Source: Okapia johnstoni (Eukaryota; Chordata; Mammalia; Artiodactyla; Giraffidae). Taken from it: DNA of 64,000 nucleotides. The stretch is from the NCBI GenBank assembly GCA_024291935.2, contig CM044321.1:66970985-67034984 (forward strand). The letters run 5' to 3'. The notes below the pieces were generated by a model that was not told where the DNA came from, searched no databases, and was given only the letters and a program-made list of their open reading frames with translations. Of the stretch, positions 9,413 to 21,330 are shown piece after piece. A program made the position numbers and the translations under genes. Position 1 is the stretch's first letter. Each line of letters opens with the position of its first letter.

Positions 9413-10637
9413 AGTTGGTGTATTGTAACAGATTTAGGCTTTAGCTCTAGAAAATGTCCATTGTCTGTCTACAAGGTGGGGCAGTGAGAGAAATAATTTA
9501 TTGTGAAGGTTAACCTTGAGAGACTGATTCATTTAGGCTCCATGCCTTAATTTGAATTAGTTGTCAACATATTAAGTTTGGGAAAGATTTCACATTCTGC
9601 ATTTTTAGATTTTCCTGAACAGTCAGACTCTGGTCTTTAAACACCCTCACTTCTGTGTGAGGAGCAGTAGACTGGGACTGAGTAACTTCTGTCTCCCTTC
9701 ACTCCACACTTGCCCTTCATTTTGCAACAGCCTACATCTAGTCTCTTTGATTAACCTCTACAAGCATTGGAGTTTGAGGCCCCTATGCTGTTGCATTTTA
9801 GATAACTGCTTTTCTGACTTAAGGAGTATAGAAGAATTGAGCAAGGAGGTATGCTAAAATGTGAATGGAAAATTTTTTTTCTCTTTTGCACTAGCCATTT
9901 ACTAGATCCTGGAGGTAAAATAGATATTTTAACTAAACTTACTTTCATTTTCTTGCTAGAATAGAAACAGTGGATTTAATTCAAACACTCATGACTTTAG
10001 AATACAAAGAACAAGACATAGAACTCATCCTGAAGAAATTGATTCTTATAGGAATGATGCAGACAAGATGAGATTGGTGATCTATGCATTGGCACTGGTG
10101 GCACGGAAGTGGTACAAAAATAGTACAGGAGGGGGACAATTAACTGTCAGAGGGAAGGCATCTTGTTGTCCAAGTATGATTTTAAAGGTTTATAAATTGA
10201 AGTGAGAATGCACAAAGCCTAGAAACATGTGCATTGGTGGGTAACTATAAGTAATTTGAATTTCAAATGGAGAAATACTGAAAAAATTAAAAACGGACAA
10301 ATAGACCCGGACAAAAGGAGAAGGTCAAGTGTTCTGTCTGCACAATGAATAAAATTATAATAGCTGCTTCTTACTGAAGAATTTTACTGTGGTACTTTAT
10401 GTACATTATTGGGTAGTTGTCAAAACTATAGAAAAAGGAAGTGGCATTGTCTCGATTTTACAGGTAAAGAAAATGAGATTCAAAAAATAAGAAAAAGTGG
10501 CTGATAGCACCACAAGAGCTTAAGACCTCAGCATAGAGATTGGGCAAAAGCAAGCTACAAGGTGAAGGAATGGATTACTTAAGAAATGGGAGCCTAGGGT
10601 ACACATAAACCTGTGTAAAAGACAAATTTCTCTTTAG
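9413..10637 (+). other. ZAR1L: ZAR1L intron 2, mainly unique sequence
   Basis: No further gene found. Unique A/T-rich DNA with a MIR-like remnant near 10365-10510 ('tctcgattttacaggtaaag'). It ends in the acceptor TTCTCTTTAG. Confidence 0.7.
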
Positions 10638-10712
10638 GTTTATTTCAAACAACTCTGTTGCAAATGCCAAAAGAGTTTTAACCCTTATCGAGTGGAAGCA
10701 ATCCAGTGCCAG
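10638..10712 (+). CDS. ZAR1L: ZAR1L coding exon 3 (residues 247-271)
   Basis: This 75-base phase-0 exon lies between CTCTTTAG and CAG|GTAAGC. It encodes VYFKQLCCKCQKSFNPYRV followed by EAIQCQ, with Cys253, Cys254, Cys256 and Cys270 continuing the zinc-binding domain. The two adjacent cysteines (253-254) are unusual: from memory family members usually have a single Cys followed by Arg here. Confidence 0.97.
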
Positions 10713-11344
10713 GTAAGCAAACTGAGTATTTCCATTGTGTCCATAATGTTTTCGTTTTTAAATATGAAGCTTCTGTGGCAAAAGGTTAGGATTTGCTAGA
10801 TGTGGATATTTGTGTAGGAGTGTTTGGTTTGCTGTATGTTTGAGTTTTTGTAATATTTTAGAAAATAAAGCATAAATTCTAGTCTTTTTGGGGGAAAGGA
10901 GGAGATTTAAGTTGCCTTATGTGGTTTGTTTATGTATGTGGTGTGTGTGTGTGTGTGTTTTTTTAATATAAATTTATTTATTTTAATTGGAGGCTAATTA
11001 CAGTATTGTATTGGTTTTGCTATACAGTAACATCAATCTGCCACGGGTGTATATGTGTTCCCCATCCTGAACACATCTTTTCATGTGTTTGTTAGCCATC
11101 TGTATGTCTTCTTTGGAGAAATGTCTGTTTAGTTCTTTGGCCCACTTTTTGATTGGGTCGTTTATTTTTCTGGAATTCAGCTGCAGGAGTTGCTTGTATA
11201 TTTTTGAGATTCTTTGTCAGTTGCTTCGTTTGCTATTATTTTCTCCCATTCTGAAGGCTTTTTTTTCACCTTGCTTATAGTTTCCTTTGTTGTGCAGAAG
11301 CTTTTAATTTTAATTAGATCCCATTTGTTTATTTTTGCTTTTAT

Positions 11345-14326
11345 TTACAATATTCTGGGAGGTGGGTCATGGAGGATCCTGCTGTGATTTATGTCGGAGA
11401 GTGTTTTGCCTATGTTTTCCTCTAGGAGTTTTATAGTTTCTGGTCTTACGTTTAGATCTTTAATCCATTTTGAGTTTATTTTTGTGTATGGTGTTAGGAA
11501 GTGTTCTAGTTTCATTCTTTTACAAGTGGTTGACCAGTTTTCCCAGCACCACTTGTTAAAGAGATTGTCTTTTCTCCATTGTATATTCTTGCCTCCCTTG
11601 TCGAAGATAAGGTGTCCATAGGTGCGTGGATTTATCTCTGGGCTTTCTGTTTTGTTCCATTGATCTATATTTCTATCTTTGTGCCAATACCATACTGTCT
11701 TGATGACTGTGGCTTTGTAGTAGAGCCTGAAGTCAGGCAGGTTGATTCCTCCAGTTCCATTCTTCTTTCTCAAGATTGCTTTGGCTATTTGAGGTTTTTT
11801 GTATTTCCATACAAATTGTGAAATTATTTGTTCTAGTTCTGTGAAAAATACCATTGGTAGCTTGATAGGGATTTCATTGAATCTATAGATTGCTTTGGGT
11901 AGTATACTCATTTTCTCTATGTTGATTCTTCTGATTCATGAACACAGCATATTTCTGCATCTATTTATGTCCTGTTTGATTTCTTTCACCAGTGTTTTAT
12001 AGTTTCCTATATATAGGTCTTTTGTTTCTTTAGGGAGATACATTCCTAAGTATTTTATTCTTTTTGTTGCAATGGTGAATGGAATTGTTTCCTTAATTTC
12101 TATTTCTATTTTCTCATTGTTAATGTATAGGAATGCAAGGGATTTCTGTGTGTTGATTTTATATCCTGCAACTTGACTGTATTCAATGATTAGCTCTAGT
12201 AATTTTCTGGTGGAGTCTTTAGGGTTTTCTATGTAGAGGATCGTGTCATCTGCAAACAGTGAGAGTTTTACTTCTTCTTTTCCAGTCTGGATTCCTTTTA
12301 TTTCTTTTTCTGCTCTGATTGTTGTGGCCAAAACTTCCAAAACTATGTTGAATAGTAGTGGTGAGAGTGGGCACCCTTGTCTTGTTCCTGACTTCAAGGG
12401 AAATGCTTTCAATTTTTCACCATTGAGGATAATGTTTGCTGTGGGTTTGTCATATATAGCTTTTATTATGTTGAGGTATGTTCCTTCTATTCCCTGATTT
12501 TTGGAGGGTTTTTATCATAAATGGATGTTGAGTTTTTTCAAAGGCTTTCTCTGCATCTATTGAGATAATCATATGATTTTTATTTTTCACTTTGTAAATG
12601 TATGTTATGTTGATTGATTTGCGGATATTGAAGATAAAGCCCACTTGGTCATGATGTATGATCTTTTTTAATATGTTGTTGGATTCTGTTTTGTTAAGGA
12701 TTTTTGCATCTATGTTCATCAGTGATATTGGCCTGTAGTTTTCTTTTTTTGTGGCATCTTTGTCAGGTTTTGGTATTAAGGTGATGGTGGCCTCAAGAAA
12801 CAACTCATAGGATGAGTTTGGAAGTTTACCTTCCTCTGCAATTTTCAGGGAGAGTTTGAGTAGGATAGGTGTTAGCTCTTTAAATTTTTGGTAGAATTCA
12901 GCTGAGAAGCTGTCTGGTACTGGGCTTTTGTTTGCTGGAAGATTTCTGATTACAGTTTTGATTTCCATGCTTGTGATGGGTCTGTTAAGATTTTCTATTT
13001 CTTCCTGGTTCAGTTTTGGAAAGTTGTACTTTTCTAAGAATTTGTCCATTTCTTCCAACTTGTCCGTTTTATTGGCATATAGTTGCTGATAGTAGTCTCT
13101 TACGATCCTTTGTATTTCTCTGTTGTCTGTTGTGATCTCTCTATTTTCATTTCTAATTTTGTTGATTTGATTTTTCTCCCTTTGTTTCTTGATGAGTCTG
13201 GCTAATGGTTTGTCAATTTTATTTATCTTCTCAAAGAACCAGCTTTTGGCTTTGTTGATTTTTGCTATGGTCTCTTTTGTTTCTTTTGCACTTATTTCTG
13301 CCCTAATTTTTAAGGTTTCTTTCCTTCTATTAACCCCGGGGTTCTTCATTTCTTCCTTTTCTAGTTGCTTTAGGTGTAGAGTTAGGTTATTTATTTGACT
13401 TTTTTCTTGCTTCTTGAGGTAAGCTTATATTGCTATGAACCATCCCCTTAGCACTGCTTTTACAGTGTCCCATAGGTTTTGGGTTGTTGTGTTCTCATTT
13501 TCATTTGTTTCTATGCATATTTTGATTTCATTTTTGATTTCTTCTGTGATTTGTTGGTTATTCAGCAGCATGTTGTTCAGCCTCCATATGTTGGAATTTT
13601 TGATAGTTTTTCTCCTGTAATTGACATCTAATCTTACTGCATTGTGGTCAGAAAAGATGCTTGGAATGATTTCAGTTTTTTTGAATTTACCAAAGCTAGA
13701 TTTATGGCCCAGGATGTGATCTATCCTGGAGAAGATTCCATGTGCACTTGAGAAGAAGGTGAAATTCATTGTTTTGGGGTGAAATGTCCTATAGATATCA
13801 ATCAGGTCTAACTGATCTATTGTATCATTTAAAGGTTGTATTTCCTTGTTAATTTTCTGTTTAGTTGATCTATCCATAGGTGTGAGTGGGGTATTAAAGT
13901 CTCCCACTGTTATTGTGTTATTGTTAATTTCCCTTTTCATACTTGTTAGCATTTGTCTTACATATTGCGGTGCTCCTATGTTGGGTGCACATATATTTAT
14001 AATTGTTATATCTTCTTGGATTGATCCTTTGACCATTATGTAGTTCCTTCTTTGTCTCTCTTCACAGTCTTTGTTTTAAAGTCTATTTTATCTGATATAA
14101 GTATTGCTACTCCTGCTTTCTTTTGGTCTCTATTTGCATGGAATATCTTTTTCCAACCCTTCACTTTCAGTCTGTATGTGTTCCTTGTTTCGAGGTGGGT
14201 CTCTTGTAGACAACATATATAGGGGTCTTGTTTTTGTATCCATTCAGCCAGTCTTTGTCTTTTGGTTGGGGCATTCAACCCATTTACATTTAAAGTAATT
14301 ATTGATAAGTATGATCCTGTTGCCAT
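11345..14326 (-). pseudogene. L1 ORF2 (endonuclease-reverse transcriptase), broken
   Basis: The protein starts at 14326 with MATGSYLSIITLNVNGLN, the L1 endonuclease N terminus, and QETHLETR follows. The frame shifts near 14036, where the endonuclease continues down to 13425 with the catalytic SDHNAVRL-type box. The reverse transcriptase part is at 13349-12450 ([17 protein letters not shown]) and 12412-11936 ([14 protein letters not shown], the RT active-site box). The C-terminal part is at 11911-11345. At least three frame breaks separate the pieces. Confidence 0.9.
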
Positions 14327-14651
14327 TTACTTTATTGTTTTGGGTTCAAGTTTATACACCCTTTCTGTGTTTCCTATCTAGAGAAGATCCTTTAGCATTT
14401 GTTGGAGAGCTGGTTTGGTGGTGCTGAATTCTCTCAGCTTTTGCTTGTCTGTAAAGCTTTTGATTTCTCCTTCGTATTTGAATGAGATCTTGCTGGGTAC
14501 AGTAATCTGGACTGTAGGTTTTTTTCTTTCATTACTCTAAGTATGTCCTGCCATTCCCTTCTGGCCTGAAGAGATTCTATTGAAAGATCAGCTCTTATCC
14601 TTATGTGAACCCCCTTGTGTGTTATTTGTTGTTTTTCCCTTGCTGCTTTTA

Positions 14652-15539
14652 TTTATTTTATTTATTTATTTTTTGAAGCTGCCAGACATTTTTATTTAAG
14701 ACTTTACATATCTGAATAATCAGTTAAAAAGCAAACATTCATTTTTAGAGTTGCACAAAAGGGAAATAATAGGGAAATTAATGGCTGGCTTGCCAAATTC
14801 ATATGATGTGGGGCCGATTTCCATAAATTAAAAAAAAATCTAAGTTTTAGAACATGGGGCTCTAAAAATAGCACTTGTAATTAATACTGTTCTTCAGATT
14901 CATAGTTTAAGGAAGTCACTACATTTTATTTCTTGATGTTATAGATTTAACAACATATTGGCAGCAACATGTAACTTCTCATATGGATTAGACATCAAGA
15001 AACCAGTTGATGTATGTAAACTTAAACACTGAAAATGAATACATTCAGCTATTATGGAACTTACAACAAATACAAACTTGTTAACAACTTTCCAGGAGGC
15101 ACAAAAGACAGTATTAATAAACAGTGGTCTTTTGCATCATTTTCAAAAATTCTTCCTTGTTTATTTCTCCATCCCCATCATGATCAGCCTCATCAAGCAT
15201 TTCCTGAAGTTCATCATCTGTTAAATTTTCCCCTAGTTCCTTAGCAACCCTCTTGATATTGTTCAGTGATATACTTCCTGTATCATCATCATCAAATAAT
15301 TTGAAAGCCTTCAGTATTTCTTCTTTTTCATCCTTTTCACTCATTTTTACACTCATTATGGCAAAAAATTCTTCAAAACTAATGGTGCCAATTCCTTCTT
15401 TGTCAGTTTCAGCTATCATCTTTTTAATTTCACCTTTCTTCGGCTCAAATCCTAAGGCCCACATTGCAATCATGTCTCCAACCGGCGCCCCCGGCTGGGA
15501 CATCCCAGCTTTAACCGCCAGCAGAGCTGCCCAACAGTT
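14652..15539 (-). pseudogene. Processed centrin-family retrocopy (CETN4/CETN2-like)
   Basis: This intronless minus-strand copy ends at codon TAG/TAA after MMQKTTVY near 15114. It contains the centrin blocks [46 protein letters not shown] and [18 protein letters not shown]-hands 2, 3 and 4 are present; the loop of EF3 ends in Asn instead of Glu, and EF1 is absent. It bears all marks of L1-mediated retroposition: a polyadenylation signal (AATAAA at 14696-14691), an interrupted A-tail (T-rich on plus, 14652-14674) and a perfect 14-base duplication 'ccttgctgctttta' at 14638-14651 and 15540-15553. Wording such as [15 protein letters not shown] favours CETN4 over CETN1/2, from memory. The parent gene is not in this window. 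Confidence 0.88.
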
Positions 15540-16199
15540 CCTTGCTGCTTTTAATATTTGTTCTTTGTGTTTGATCTTTGTTAATTTGATTAATATGTGT
15601 CGTGGGGTGTTTCGCCTTGGGTTTACCCTGTTTGGGACTCTCTGCGTTTCTTGTACTTGGGTGATTATTTCTTTGCCCATTTTAGGGAAGTTTTCAACTA
15701 TTACCTCCTCAAGTATTTTCTCATGGTCTTTCTTTTTGTCTTCTTCTTCTGGGACTCCTATGATTCGAATGTTGGGGTGTTTAACATTGTCCCAGAGGTC
15801 TCTGAGGTTGTCCTCATTTCTTTTAATTCTTTTTTCTTTTTTCCTCTCTGTTTCATTTCTACCATTCTATCTTCTACCTCACTTATCCTATCTTCTGCCT
15901 CCATTATTCTACTGTTGGTTCCCTCCAGAGTGTTTTTGATCTCATTTATTGCATTATTCATTATGTATTGACTTTTTTATTTCTTCTAGGTCCTTGTTAA
16001 ACATTTCTTGTATCTTCTCGATCCTTGTCTCCAGGCTATTTATCTGTAACTCCATTTTGTTTTCAAGATTTTGGATCATTTTCACTATCATTATTTGGAA
16101 TTCTTTATCAGGTAGATTCCCTATCTCTTCCTCTTTTGTTTGGTTTGGTGGGCATTTATCCTGTTCCTTTACATGCTGGGTATTTCTCTGCCTTTTCAT
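15540..16199 (-). pseudogene. L1 ORF1 (RNA-binding coiled-coil protein), N-terminal part, broken
   Basis: From 16199 the frame starts MKRQRNTQHVKEQDKCPPNQ and has a coiled-coil-like stretch, MIQNLENKMELQINSLETRI. It stops near 15954 and resumes in another frame at 15961-15758 ([15 protein letters not shown]). It then runs [20 protein letters not shown] up to the centrin insertion. The missing C-terminal part lies beyond the insertion at about 14637-14330. It is inactivated by frameshifts and by the insertion. Confidence 0.85.
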
Positions 16200-16729
16200 C
16201 TTGTATATATTGCTGTGTTTGGGGTGGCTTTCCGTATTCTGGCAGTTTGTGGTTCCTCTTTATTGTGGAGGTTCCTCTCTGTGGGTAGGGTTGGATGGGT
16301 GGCTTGTCAAGGTTTCCTAGTTAGGGAAGCTTGTGTCGGTGTTCTGGTGGGTGGAGCTGGATATCTTCTCTCTGGAGTGCAATGAAGCGTCCAGTAATGA
16401 GTTTTGAGATGTCAGTGGGCTTGGTGTCACTTTGGGCAGCCTGTATATTGAAGCTCAGGGCTATGTTCCCGTGTTGCTGGAGAATTTGTGTGGTATCTTT
16501 TTCTGGAACTTGTTGGCCCTTGGGTGGTGCTTGGTTTCAGTGTAGGTATGGAGGCATTTGATGAGCTCCTATCAATTAATGTTCCCTGGAGTCAGGAGTT
16601 CTCTGGTGTTCTCAGGATTTGGGCTTAAGCCTCCTGCCTCTGGTTTTCAGTCTTATTCTTACAGTAGCCTCAAGACTTCTCCATCTATACAGCACCGATG
16701 ATAAACCATCTAGGTTAATGATGGAAAGT

Positions 16730-17150
16730 TTCTCCACAGTGAGGGACACCCGGAGAGGTACACAGTTACATGGAGAAGAGAAGAGGGAGGAGGGAGATAG
16801 AGGTGACCAGGAGGAGAAGAGGGGGACTCAAAAGGGGAGAGAGCAAGCTAGCCAGAAATCACTTCCCTATGTGCTCTCCATAGTCTGGATCCCTCAGAGA
16901 TGTTCACGGAGTTACACAGAGAAGAGAAGAGGGAGGAAGGAGGAAAAAAGGGGGAATCAAAAGGAGAGAGACTGATCTAGCCAGTAATCAGTTCCCTAAG
17001 TGTTCTCCACAGCCCTGAACACACAAAGAGATTCACAGAGTTGGGTAGAGCAGAGAAGGGGGAGGGAGGAGATAGAGGCGACCTGGTGGAGAAAAAGGAG
17101 AGTTCAAAGGGGGAGAGACAATCCAGCCAGTAATCTCCCTCCCAAGTAAA
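16730..17150 (-). repeat. Tandem monomers in the L1 5' UTR
   Basis: Three diverged copies of a purine-rich unit begin near 16730, 16876 and 17004. Each has 'ctccacag' (or 'ctccatag'), then 'cacagttacatggagaagag' or a variant, a GGGAGGA-rich run and 'agccagtaatc' or a variant. The spacing is about 146 and 128 bases. Monomeric 5' UTR arrays are a known feature of several mammalian L1 families, where they act as promoters. Confidence 0.65.
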
Positions 17151-19007
17151 ACTGGGTACTGAAGATTGGGTTCTTAAAGATACAAAATTGATAACAAATA
17201 CCAAAAAGCAAAGATTAAAAATCTAGAGTAGAGGTTAGATTCTCAAAAATATAATATTAAAGAAAAAAACAAAGTCACAAAAATTATAAAATATATATAT
17301 ATGAAGTTTGCTTTAAAAGTAGGGTCTTTTTTTTTTTTTTGCGAAGTGATAGTAGGTTATAAAAATGAAAATTAAAGGCGTAATAGAGGACTTAAAAATT
17401 TTTTTAAAAAATTAAAAAATGATAATAGTAAAAATATATCTAGGAGTTTCTCTGGTGGTGGTGTGGACAGTGGGGTCAGTTCATTTTCAGATAGTTCCTT
17501 GATCTGGCTTATACTTCTCAAGATCTATAGGCCCCTTCCTATGTAGTCGGTGCTAACTACAGGGTTTTAGTCTATTGCACCTGTCACTTCTAAAGCAGTT
17601 CCCTCTGTTTATTTTAGCTTCTTCAGTTTGCTGGCCGCTTCATTGTCTAATTTCAGCCCTGACACAAGGGGGCGGTGGTGGTCACTTTTTTAGGCTTGCT
17701 TGTTCCGTTGTGCTGTGGGGAGGGAGGAACACTGCAAACAAATATCACTGGTATGTGTGGGGAGTGCTTGCAGTCTCGGCCACACTGGGTTTGCCCCTGC
17801 TCACAGCGTGTATGCTTTCATGGTCTACACTGCTTAGGCTATAGGTTGCTCTGCCGGAAACTGTCTGAGGCGGGCCCTGGGTTGCATGCACTTCCCAGGT
17901 TCTAAGCTGCTCAGGTTCAAGTTTTCGGGTACTCCACAAAGGCGCAGACTTGGTTGGGCCTGCGTTTTGTGCCCTTCCCAGGTCCAAGCAGCTCAGGTGA
18001 CCAGGTGCTTGGGGAGCACAGTTGCCCCAAGTTGGGGGCTGCGACTTATCACCTCCCCCGCCCCAGCCGCTCAGTTTTCTGGGTGTACAACCAGCACGCC
18101 TTCTCAGGTGTGCCGTGTGTCTCTTCTGGGGAACTGATCTCTGGCTGCGACCCTCCCAGCGGTTGTCGACCGTCCAGAATCCCAAGAAGTCTTGGATAGC
18201 AACGAAGCCTGCTTGCAGTTTGGTAGATGATACCTCTCTGGGGCTGCGATTGCCCCCTTCTGGCTCTGGCTGCCCTTGCCTGCCTGTCTCTGGTGGGGGA
18301 TGGGATGGTCCACAGCCAGCTAGCTCTGCTCAGTCCTTTGTTCTGTGAGCAGACCTGGCAGTGTCTTAGGTTAGGCTTTTCACAGGATAGCTATCCTACA
18401 GTCTGGGTTACTATCTCTAGTTAGTTCCCTCAGATTGCCCTCGGGGCATTCATGCCTGCTTCTTACCCTAAGCAATGCAGCCCGGGCCTCCCTGTCCAGT
18501 CCCCGCTTGCTAGTGGCGGGTGTGAGTGTCTGCGCTGCTTCTCTGCTGGGAGTTGCTGTTAAGGCAAGTAATCTGTGGGTTTTAATTATTTATTTATTTT
18601 TCCGCCCGGTTATGTTGCCCTCTGAGGTTCCAAGGCTCGCCACAGACTCGCAGGTGAGAGTGTTTCCTGGTGTTTGGAAACTTCTCTCTTTTTTAAGACA
18701 CCCTTCCCCGGATGGATCTCTGTCCCTACCTCTTTTATCTCTCTTTTTATCTTTTGTATTTTTTCCTACCTCCTTTCAAAGACAATGGGCTGCCTTTCTG
18801 GGTTCCTGATGTCCTCTGCCAGCATTCAGAAGTTGTTTTGTGGAATTTGTTCAGCGTTCAAATGTTCTTTCGATGAAATTGTGGGGGAGAAAGTGGTCTC
18901 CCCGCCCTGTTCCTCTGCCATCTTAGCACTGCCCCCAGTATGTGTGTTTTTCCTCGAACACCTTGTGACTAGTTCGCATGTAACTTAATAGGTAACCTTT
19001 ACTAAGC

Positions 19008-19130
19008 TCTTGGTAGTGGTGGTCATATCTGACTCTTTGCAACCCCGTGGGCTGTAGCCCACCAGGCTCCTCTGTCCATGGGATTTCCCAGGCAAGAATA
19101 CTGGAGTGGGTTGCCATTTTCTCCTCCATA
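19008..19130 (-). repeat. Bov-A monomer SINE inside a MIR
   Basis: 'catatctgactctttgcaac' to 'aagaatactggagtgggttg' is one Bov-A unit in reverse. MIR-like sequence continues on its right side at about 19131-19310 ('gtgccgaacttggagccaag' ... 'aagttgcccaaagttagata'), suggesting insertion into an older MIR. Confidence 0.8.
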
Positions 19131-19559
19131 TTAAGCTATGTGCCGAACTTGGAGCCAAGTGCTTTTCATTATCTCCTGTAACCTAACCTTTGAAGTAGGT
19201 GTTATTCCCATGATACAGAACAAAAAGCTAAAGTTCAATAAGAAAATAAGTTGCCCAAAGTTAGATACTAAGTATTAGAGCTGTAATCAGATTCCATGAT
19301 GTCTCCAAAGTCTAGGGTGTCACAGAATTCGATGAGCTCTTAAACAGCTTTTAGGAGATGGCTCTTTAAACTTTTCAGAAAAGTGTGACATCGTTGATTT
19401 TCATAATCAAGAATTTTTACCTTAATCTTTCACTTAAAAATATTTTTATACTACTTAGAAGTAATTTAAAAAATTAGTCTAATATTTTTAAACTATTACC
19501 TTTAGTTTTTCTAGTCTGACATTCGCAGTTTACTATAATTACTTTGGATTTAAATATAT

Positions 19560-21330
19560 CTACTTACTATTATACTCCTTTTACTTATTGTGTTCACTTG
19601 AGTTGATTTTTTTTGGTAAATCACTCTCCCTTATCTTGGCAGTTATTTATTCTTCAGTGATCTTCAAGGTTCATCTTATAGCATGCTTAAACAATTAATG
19701 TAGATGTTGATACGTCAGTCTTATCTCTCCTTGGCAATGCAGTGACCTTAGAACACGATAATCCCTTTTCACTTCATCCTAACTTCTTTGCTGTTATTGT
19801 TGTATATTATGTTTAAACTTCAAAAAACATTATTTTTGTAGTCTAATTAGTTTTAACTGCATATTTACTCTTTCTGCTACTTTTAGATCCTTTATGTATC
19901 TGGGACCACTTTCTTTTTACCTGAATACCTCATTTTAATATTTCCTGTAATGCACATCTGAAGGTGACACATTTTGTTTTGTCTGGATAGCTTTTTTAAA
20001 GGTTATTTTTGCTGAGTGTAAAGTTTTTAGGTTGGTAGTAGTTTCTTTCTGCCCCTTAAGGATCTGACCTTCGTTGTTTCTGTCAAGTGGCTGTTAGTCT
20101 CATTGCAGCTCCTTTGAAGTAATATCTCATTTTTTTTCACCTTGAGTCTGTTTGCTTTTAAGATATTTCTCTCTGCTTTAATTTTCAGAAGTTTTATAAT
20201 TCTATGCCTAATTGTGGTTTCTTTGTATTTACTTGCTTACAATTTCACAAGTCTGTAACTTGGAGACTTCTATCATGTTTGGAAAATTATCAGTCATTAT
20301 CATTTAAAATATTACTTCCACCTCCATTCTCTTTTCTTCTAATTACTTATATTAGAACTGTCACCATATCCTTTAAATCTTTTACACTCTTCTCTGTGTT
20401 TCCTATGCTTTTGTCTCTCCTTGCCACAGTTTGAATATCATCTACTAAACCATCTTTCATTTCTCTCGTTTTTCCTTCTGCTTTTTCCAATACAACTACC
20501 TATTTAGTTATAGATTCCCTTTACTGCATTTTTCAGTACTAGAATTTTTATGTCTTTATAAGTGTCCATTTCTTTGCTGGAAATACCAGCCTAATTTCTT
20601 TGAGCATATTAAGCATCATTTTCTTAAGATCTGTACCAGAAAACCCCATTAGCTTGATCTTCTGTGGTTCTGTTGCTATCCTCTTCACATTCCTTGGTTT
20701 TCAAGGAATTGTTGTTCTGTCTCCTTAGATACTTGGCTACTTTTGAGTGCTATATATTGTATATGAAAAATTATAGTGATAATTTGAGGCCAGAATAGTA
20801 TCTTTTCACAGAAGACTTGTTTGCTTATGCTAGGCAGATGAAGATACTAGCAATTTCTGATTACTATTTGCCAGTTATAATTGAACTGTTTTGAAGTTAG
20901 GGTTCAGCATCTATGAAGGCTGATGAATTTTTGTTTCATTCTTACTCTAGGGTATAGCCTGTCAGGGTCCCAGCACAAAACCTGAATTGTTAACTAGTGC
21001 TCTCCCATTTTGACATATTTAAGATTCCTCAGCCTCATCAGCTTGTAAAGCTCATTTTCAGTTTCCTGTTGTCTTAAAAATTTACCTGTTACCGAATTGC
21101 CTTTGAAGAGAAAATAGTCCCAAATGTCAGGCTCATCTCTCTTTCTGAGTTTCCTTCTCTGGGATACTTCGGTAATTCTCCAGTGCCTTCAAGTAGTTCT
21201 TGTTTTTAATTAGTATATTTGCTCAGCTTGTCTAGTTGTCCTAAGCAGACTTAGTCAGAACTACCTAACCTACCATTACCAAAACTAGAAACCTACCTTT
21301 AGAGTAAATCCTGATTTTATAAATTACAAT
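19560..21330 (-). repeat. Old L1 5' region relic
   Basis: A long T-rich stretch has phrases of the antisense L1 5' end and ORF1, such as 'tttttgctgagtgtaaagtt', 'taggttggtagtagtttctt' and 'ctcattgcagctcctttgaa'. It is highly diverged and no ORF survives. Confidence 0.5.

Larger units (their letters stand above)
10963..18938 (-). mobile_element. Near full-length L1 LINE (antisense to ZAR1L)
   Basis: On the minus strand the order is a GC-rich 5' UTR (about 16320-18938, starting near 'ggcagtgctaagatggcag'), ORF1 (about 16199 down to 14330), ORF2 (14326-11345), a 3' UTR and a poly-A tail seen as T at 10958-10964. Removing the later centrin retrocopy leaves about 7.1 kb. Possible target duplications are 'tgtgtgttttt' at 10952-10962 and 18941-18951, though these are low-complexity. 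Both ORFs carry frameshifts or stops, so the copy is not autonomous. Confidence 0.9.

Noticed and set aside
15253..15939. Plus-strand 228-codon frame
   Set aside because: It is antisense to the centrin retrocopy and L1 ORF1. Its composition (Ser, Phe, Leu rich) is typical of a reverse-complement shadow.
17575..18348. Several GC-rich open frames
   Set aside because: All lie within the L1 5' UTR, which is GC-rich and non-coding.
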